Shown: positions 60,942 through 64,000 of the stretch, piece by piece
Numbering within the stretch: position 1 is the stretch's first letter
Layout: each line of letters opens with the position of its first letter
NCBI GenBank assembly: GCA_045656145.1
Contig: JAZOQP010000011.1
Location: 1-64,000, forward strand
DNA from: SIG565 sp045656145
GTDB taxonomy: Bacteria; Bacillota; Clostridia; Oscillospirales; Acutalibacteraceae
Direction: 5' to 3'
Length of the DNA stretch: 64,000 bases
The notes under the pieces: model-generated
The model's database searches: none
What the model was told of the DNA's origin: nothing
Seen by the model: only the letters and a program-made list of their open reading frames with translations
Made by a program: the position numbers and the translations under genes

Positions 60942-62312
60942 TTATATCTCGTAAATTTCAAATGATTTTTTTACAATTTCTCTAGCCTTCTCAAGAGTTA
61001 AGTTATTATCTGCAAACATAAGCTGTGAAATAATATTTCCCGTTGCGGTTGCCTCGTTAGGACCTGCAAGTATACGTTTTTTTGTATATTGCTTTGTGAG
61101 CTCGTTTAGATAGGCGTCCTTACTTCCGCCGCCTATAATATTGATTAGGTCAATTTGCTTTCCGCTTACATTTTCAATTATTTCAACCGCCGTTTTATAG
61201 GAATTGGCAAGTGAATGGTAAACCGAGCTTAAAACATCGCCTAAAGGCAGTTCGGGTTTGCCTAAATAACTTCTTATAGCTTCAAGCATATTTTCGGGCG
61301 CTAAAAACTCCTTGGCATTTGGATCGATTAACTCTTTAAAATCACTTTCTCGCGCCATATTCATCATTTCATCATAGGTGTATTTCTTGTTAATGTTTTT
61401 TCGAATATTCTGAAATAACCACATACCCATAATGTTTTTAAGGAAGCGGTAACGGTAATTAATTCCGCCCTCGTTGGTAAAACCGCCATCCATAGCATTT
61501 TTATTTAAAACAACCCTAGAATTTTCGGTTCCTATAAGGCTCCAGGTACCCGAAGAAATATAAACTCCGTTATCTCCAACAGGGCATGCCGCCACGGCAG
61601 ACGCCGTATCATGAGAAGGGCAGAAGATAACCTTTAAATCAAAGCCTATTTCCTCTTTAACCGAATCGCTTAAATTTCCAACAACACTCATTGGCGGATA
61701 AAGTTCTTTGAATATTTCGGTTTTAATTCCGAGCGCTTTTAAAAGTTCCTTATCAAACTGCTTAGTTTCGGGATTAACTATAGCGCCGGTTGAAGCAATG
61801 GTGTATTCGTTTTTTATTTTCCCTGTGAGTTTATAGGCAATGTAATCGGGCATCATTAAAAAATATGCCGCTTTGTTAAGCTTGCCTGATTTTTTATCGC
61901 AGTAAAGCTGATAAAGGGTGTTGAAATTAATTGATTGAATACCCGTTTTTTTGTAAAGCTCATATCTTGATAAAACCCTATCAATTTCTTCAGGAATTCC
62001 ATCGGTGCGGCTATCTCGGTAGGAAACTGCAGGAAGTATTTCCTTTTCGTTTTCATCAAGTAAAACATAATCAACTCCCCAAGTGTCAATAGCGAGCGTG
62101 GTGGGGATTTTGCCGAGTTCCTTGCACCTTTTTAAGCCTTCTTTAACTTCACTTACAAGATTCTCTATATCCCAAACAAGTGAGCCGTTTTGATTAATTA
62201 TTCCGTTTTCAAAGCGGTAAATTTCTTCCTCTTTTAATATGCCGTTTTGAATGTATCCCAGAATGTGTCTTCCGCTGGAAGCACCTATATCAATGGCTAA
62301 TGCATATTGCAA
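60942..62312 (-). CDS. rhaB: Rhamnulokinase
   Basis: FGGY-family sugar kinase phosphorylating L-rhamnulose. 456 residues. DIGASSGRHILG is the N-terminal nucleotide motif, TWGVDYVLLD the substrate-side block, SSGTWSLIGTE and NIIGGGSKDAYLN the adenosine motif. TTG start (62310-62312) at a good distance from GGGGGT; no in-frame ATG is nearby. First gene of the rhaB-rhaD-rpiB operon. Confidence 0.92.
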   Translation of the reverse strand: MQYALAIDIGASSGRHILGYIQNGILKEEEIYRFENGIINQNGSLVWDIENLVSEVKEGLKRCKELGKIPTTLAIDTWGVDYVLLDENEKEILPAVSYRDSRTDGIPEEIDRVLSRYELYKKTGIQSINFNTLYQLYCDKKSGKLNKAAYFLMMPDYIAYKLTGKIKNEYTIASTGAIVNPETKQFDKELLKALGIKTEIFKELYPPMSVVGNLSDSVKEEIGFDLKVIFCPSHDTASAVAACPVGDNGVYISSGTWSLIGTENSRVVLNKNAMDGGFTNEGGINYRYRFLKNIMGMWLFQNIRKNINKKYTYDEMMNMARESDFKELIDPNAKEFLAPENMLEAIRSYLGKPELPLGDVLSSVYHSLANSYKTAVEIIENVSGKQIDLINIIGGGSKDAYLNELTKQYTKKRILAGPNEATATGNIISQLMFADNNLTLEKAREIVKKSFEIYEI

Positions 62313-62351
62313 AATATGACCCCCTAACTTTATAAATCAGTTTATGTATTA

Positions 62352-62380
62352 ACTATATCATACACAAAAATTATTGTCTA
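62352..62380 (-). promoter_or_regulatory. Promoter of the rhaB operon
   Basis: Minus strand TAGACA (62375-62380), 17 bp, TATAGT (62352-62357) with TG before it. Confidence 0.7.
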
Positions 62381-62383
62381 TAT

Positions 62384-62432
62384 ATGTTCGTAAAGTTGAC
62401 AAATGCGCGAAAAAATGATAAAATATGAACAT
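62384..62432. promoter_or_regulatory. deoR-type promoter and ATGTTC/GAACAT operator pair
   Basis: Plus strand TTGACA (62396-62401), 17 bp, TAAAAT (62419-62424) drives the regulator. It is flanked by the inverted half-sites ATGTTC (62384-62389) and GAACAT (62427-62432), a spacing that would let the regulator bind across both divergent promoters. Confidence 0.6.
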
Positions 62433-62469
62433 AAATAAGCAAAAACGAGCGTTTAAAGGGGAATACTTT

Positions 62470-63213
62470 ATGTTAAATGAGCGCCAAAAGGAAATAATGG
62501 AATTATTAAAAGAAAGGCAAAAATTAAGTGTTAAGGACCTGTCCTCTATGCTCTTTGTAAGCGAAGCTACAATTAGAAGAAATTTAACCGAGCTTAAATC
62601 ATTAGGTCTTATTGAGCGCGCCCATGGGTTAGCGCTGCTTGCCGACCACTCTGAAGAGGTTTCGATTTTTGTTAGAATGAATAAAAATGCTCATGAAAAG
62701 GAGAGGGCGGCTTCAAATATTATTCCTTATTTGCCTGAGTTTCAATCGGTTTTTATTGATAGCTCATCAACCGCGCTCGCTCTTGCTCAGCGCATAAATT
62801 TAAGTCATAAAACGGTGGTTACAAATGGACTTCAAACTGCCCTTATGCTCTCTAAAAAGAAGGATATAAATTTAATTTTACTTGGTGGCAGCGTGCAATA
62901 TAACACCGTTTCGGCAACGGGAAGTTGGAGCGTTCGCCAACTTAATGAATTCGCCTTTGATTTAATGATTTGCTCATGTGAAGCCGTTATGGATGGTGAA
63001 GTTTTGGAGCGAACAATGGAGCAAAAGGAGATTAAATATGCCGCATTTATGCGAAGCCGAAAGAGAATTTTAATAATCGACCGTTTTAAATTTGAGGCTA
63101 AGGGAGTTTACCGCGTTGCAACCCTTAAAGATTATGATATTGTTGCTACCGATGTTTTACCGCCAAAAGAATTTTTAAATAGTGATATTAATTTTGTATA
63201 TAGTGCAGAATAA
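62470..63213 (+). CDS. DeoR/GlpR-family transcriptional regulator
   Basis: 247 residues. N-terminal helix-turn-helix (SVKDLSSMLFVSEATIRRNL) and a sugar-phosphate-sensing domain with SSSTALALAQ, GGSVQYNTVSATG and a DRFKFE segment. An ATG at 62425 is upstream of the transcribed region; AAAGGGGA precedes the ATG at 62470-62472. Divergent from rhaB, so it probably represses the rhamnulose operon and itself until a sugar phosphate accumulates. Confidence 0.9.
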   Translation: MLNERQKEIMELLKERQKLSVKDLSSMLFVSEATIRRNLTELKSLGLIERAHGLALLADHSEEVSIFVRMNKNAHEKERAASNIIPYLPEFQSVFIDSSSTALALAQRINLSHKTVVTNGLQTALMLSKKKDINLILLGGSVQYNTVSATGSWSVRQLNEFAFDLMICSCEAVMDGEVLERTMEQKEIKYAAFMRSRKRILIIDRFKFEAKGVYRVATLKDYDIVATDVLPPKEFLNSDINFVYSAE

Positions 63214-63215
63214 AT

Positions 63216-63249
63216 AAAAGCTCAGTTACTAAGAGGTAACTGAGCTTTT
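63216..63249. terminator. Bidirectional terminator deoR-type / cyclase
   Basis: AAAAGCTCAGTTAC/GTAACTGAGCTTTT perfect 14-bp stem, 6-nt loop. Confidence 0.9.
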
Positions 63250-63251
63250 TA

Positions 63252-63848
63252 TTATTTGTCTTCTATTAAAATTGCTCTGCAGGGAGAGCCATCCGAGTCG
63301 GCTAAATTTAAGGGCGCGGCATTTAATAGGTAAACTCCCTCATTTACTTTAGATAATCGAATTCCCTCAAGTAAGATAACGTTAGCGTCCAAAAGAGTTT
63401 CATGCACCGCCATCGGCGAGTTTTCAGGGCCTATCGATTGTGATTCGTTGCCTAAGAGTAAAATTCCCGAATCGGCAAAAACCTTTGCAGCTTCTATAGA
63501 TACTTCGGCATTTCCTTTAATGAGAATTCTTTTGGCGGAATCCGGGTTTTGAGCCGCCGCTTTCTTTATGATTTTTGCGGCATCATTATCTAAAACTATT
63601 CCTTCATGCTCTGCCACATAGGACATTCCGACCACCGCATTTAAAGGTATTTCATCCACAGTTTTACCATCCTTAATGAAATGACGTGGCGCATCAATAT
63701 GAGTGCCGTTATGGGCACACATACTAAATGTTGTCATATTATATAAATCGCCTTTTTCCATAGAAATGGGAAGATTTTTCTTTGGCTTCGGGTCGCCCGG
63801 ATACACAAAAGAGCTGAAAACCTCTTGAGAAATATCGTAAATTTTCAT
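63252..63848 (-). CDS. Cyclase-family metal hydrolase (kynurenine-formamidase-like fold)
   Basis: 198 residues. CAHNGTHIDAPRHF is the HxGTHxDxPxH metal motif of the cyclase superfamily (PF04199), with ISQEVFSSFVYPGDP at the N-terminus. Members hydrolyse formylkynurenine or various small amides and lactones, and others are uncharacterised. No tryptophan-degradation gene is near, so the substrate is open. Start ATG after GGAG; an extended -10 promoter lies 35 nt upstream. Confidence 0.87.
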   Translation of the reverse strand: MKIYDISQEVFSSFVYPGDPKPKKNLPISMEKGDLYNMTTFSMCAHNGTHIDAPRHFIKDGKTVDEIPLNAVVGMSYVAEHEGIVLDNDAAKIIKKAAAQNPDSAKRILIKGNAEVSIEAAKVFADSGILLLGNESQSIGPENSPMAVHETLLDANVILLEGIRLSKVNEGVYLLNAAPLNLADSDGSPCRAILIEDK

Positions 63849-63883
63849 TGTAATTCTCCGCTAAATATTTTGAATTTAAACTG

Positions 63884-63893
63884 ATTATAGCAT
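63884..63893 (-). promoter_or_regulatory. Extended -10 element of the cyclase-family gene
   Basis: Minus strand TGC-TATAAT; no good -35 hexamer at 17 bp. Confidence 0.45.
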
Positions 63894-63903
63894 AATGTTG
63901 CAA

Positions 63904-63935
63904 AAAAATCCACTCTCAAGAGAGAGTGGATTTTT
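63904..63935 (-). terminator. Terminator of the gene at the window edge
   Basis: AAAAATCCACTCTC/GAGAGTGGATTTTT, 4-nt loop, right after the stop codon at 63939-63941. Confidence 0.85.
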
Positions 63936-63938
63936 AAA

Positions 63939-64000
63939 TTATCCTACAACTATCATAACGCAATCGGTTTTAGCAATAAAGCCATGCGAATGACCAAGAT
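63939..64000 (-). CDS. Partial gene, C-terminal end only
   Basis: Minus-strand frame ending in TAA at 63939-63941, preceded by codons for LGHSHGFIAKTDCVMIVVG. The adjacent terminator supports a real gene end. Too short to assign. Confidence 0.5.
   Translation of the reverse strand, partial: LGHSHGFIAKTDCVMIVVG

Overview
The window is low-GC DNA with tightly packed genes and strong GGAGG-type ribosome binding sites. Protein families point to an anaerobic, Gram-positive Clostridia-type bacterium (Oscillospirales or Christensenellales-like, probably gut). The clues are a flavin reductase/rubredoxin/rubrerythrin protein, an LtaS-like enzyme, a SpoIIQ-like M23 protein, a BspA-type leucine-rich-repeat surface protein and sigma-A promoters, many with extended -10 elements. 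The genus cannot be fixed from the sequence. No rRNA, tRNA, CRISPR array, insertion sequence or phage was seen.

Layout. 1-299: dispersed-repeat DNA. 300-4098 (minus): polysaccharide ABC exporter (permease, ATPase) plus a two-domain glycosyltransferase. 4221-10058: EF-G paralogue, a secreted protein of unknown function, an M23 protein, a TRIC-type channel and a 23S rRNA methyltransferase. 10175-14036: a 1183-residue LRR surface protein with 14 Cys-rich repeats, behind a leader with a terminator and a competing antiterminator. 14112-14223: second copy of the dispersed repeat. 14263-17039: birA diverging from a LMW-PTP/DUF5662/cysK operon. 17184-25016: a complete argGHCJBDF operon with a textbook promoter and candidate ArgR sites. 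25049-32790: shikimate kinase, the rubrerythrin fusion, membrane proteins, an LtaS-like enzyme, an acyltransferase, and upp/uraA. 32951-52879 (minus): an approximately 20 kb exopolysaccharide operon read from one promoter near 52942-52970. 53045-56743: a large GGDEF/PAS/EAL receptor. 56889-63848: SSS transporter with divergent LysR regulator, rhamnulose pathway genes (rhaB, rhaD, RpiB-like isomerase) with divergent DeoR regulator, and a cyclase-family hydrolase.

How it fits together. The exopolysaccharide operon holds an initiating sugar transferase, at least seven further glycosyltransferases, flippase, O-antigen-ligase/polymerase-like protein, two Wzz-like chain-length proteins, an acetyltransferase, a deacetylase-like protein and a dispersed GtrA/GtrB/GtrII glucosylation set. 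Cyclic-di-GMP-type domains occur in three places: a degenerate GGDEF fused to the Wzz-like protein, an EAL protein inside the operon, and an intact GGDEF/EAL receptor directly upstream. This suggests second-messenger control of polymer assembly and is the most unusual feature of the window. The LRR protein leader and its zinc-ribbon-like repeats are the next most interesting items.
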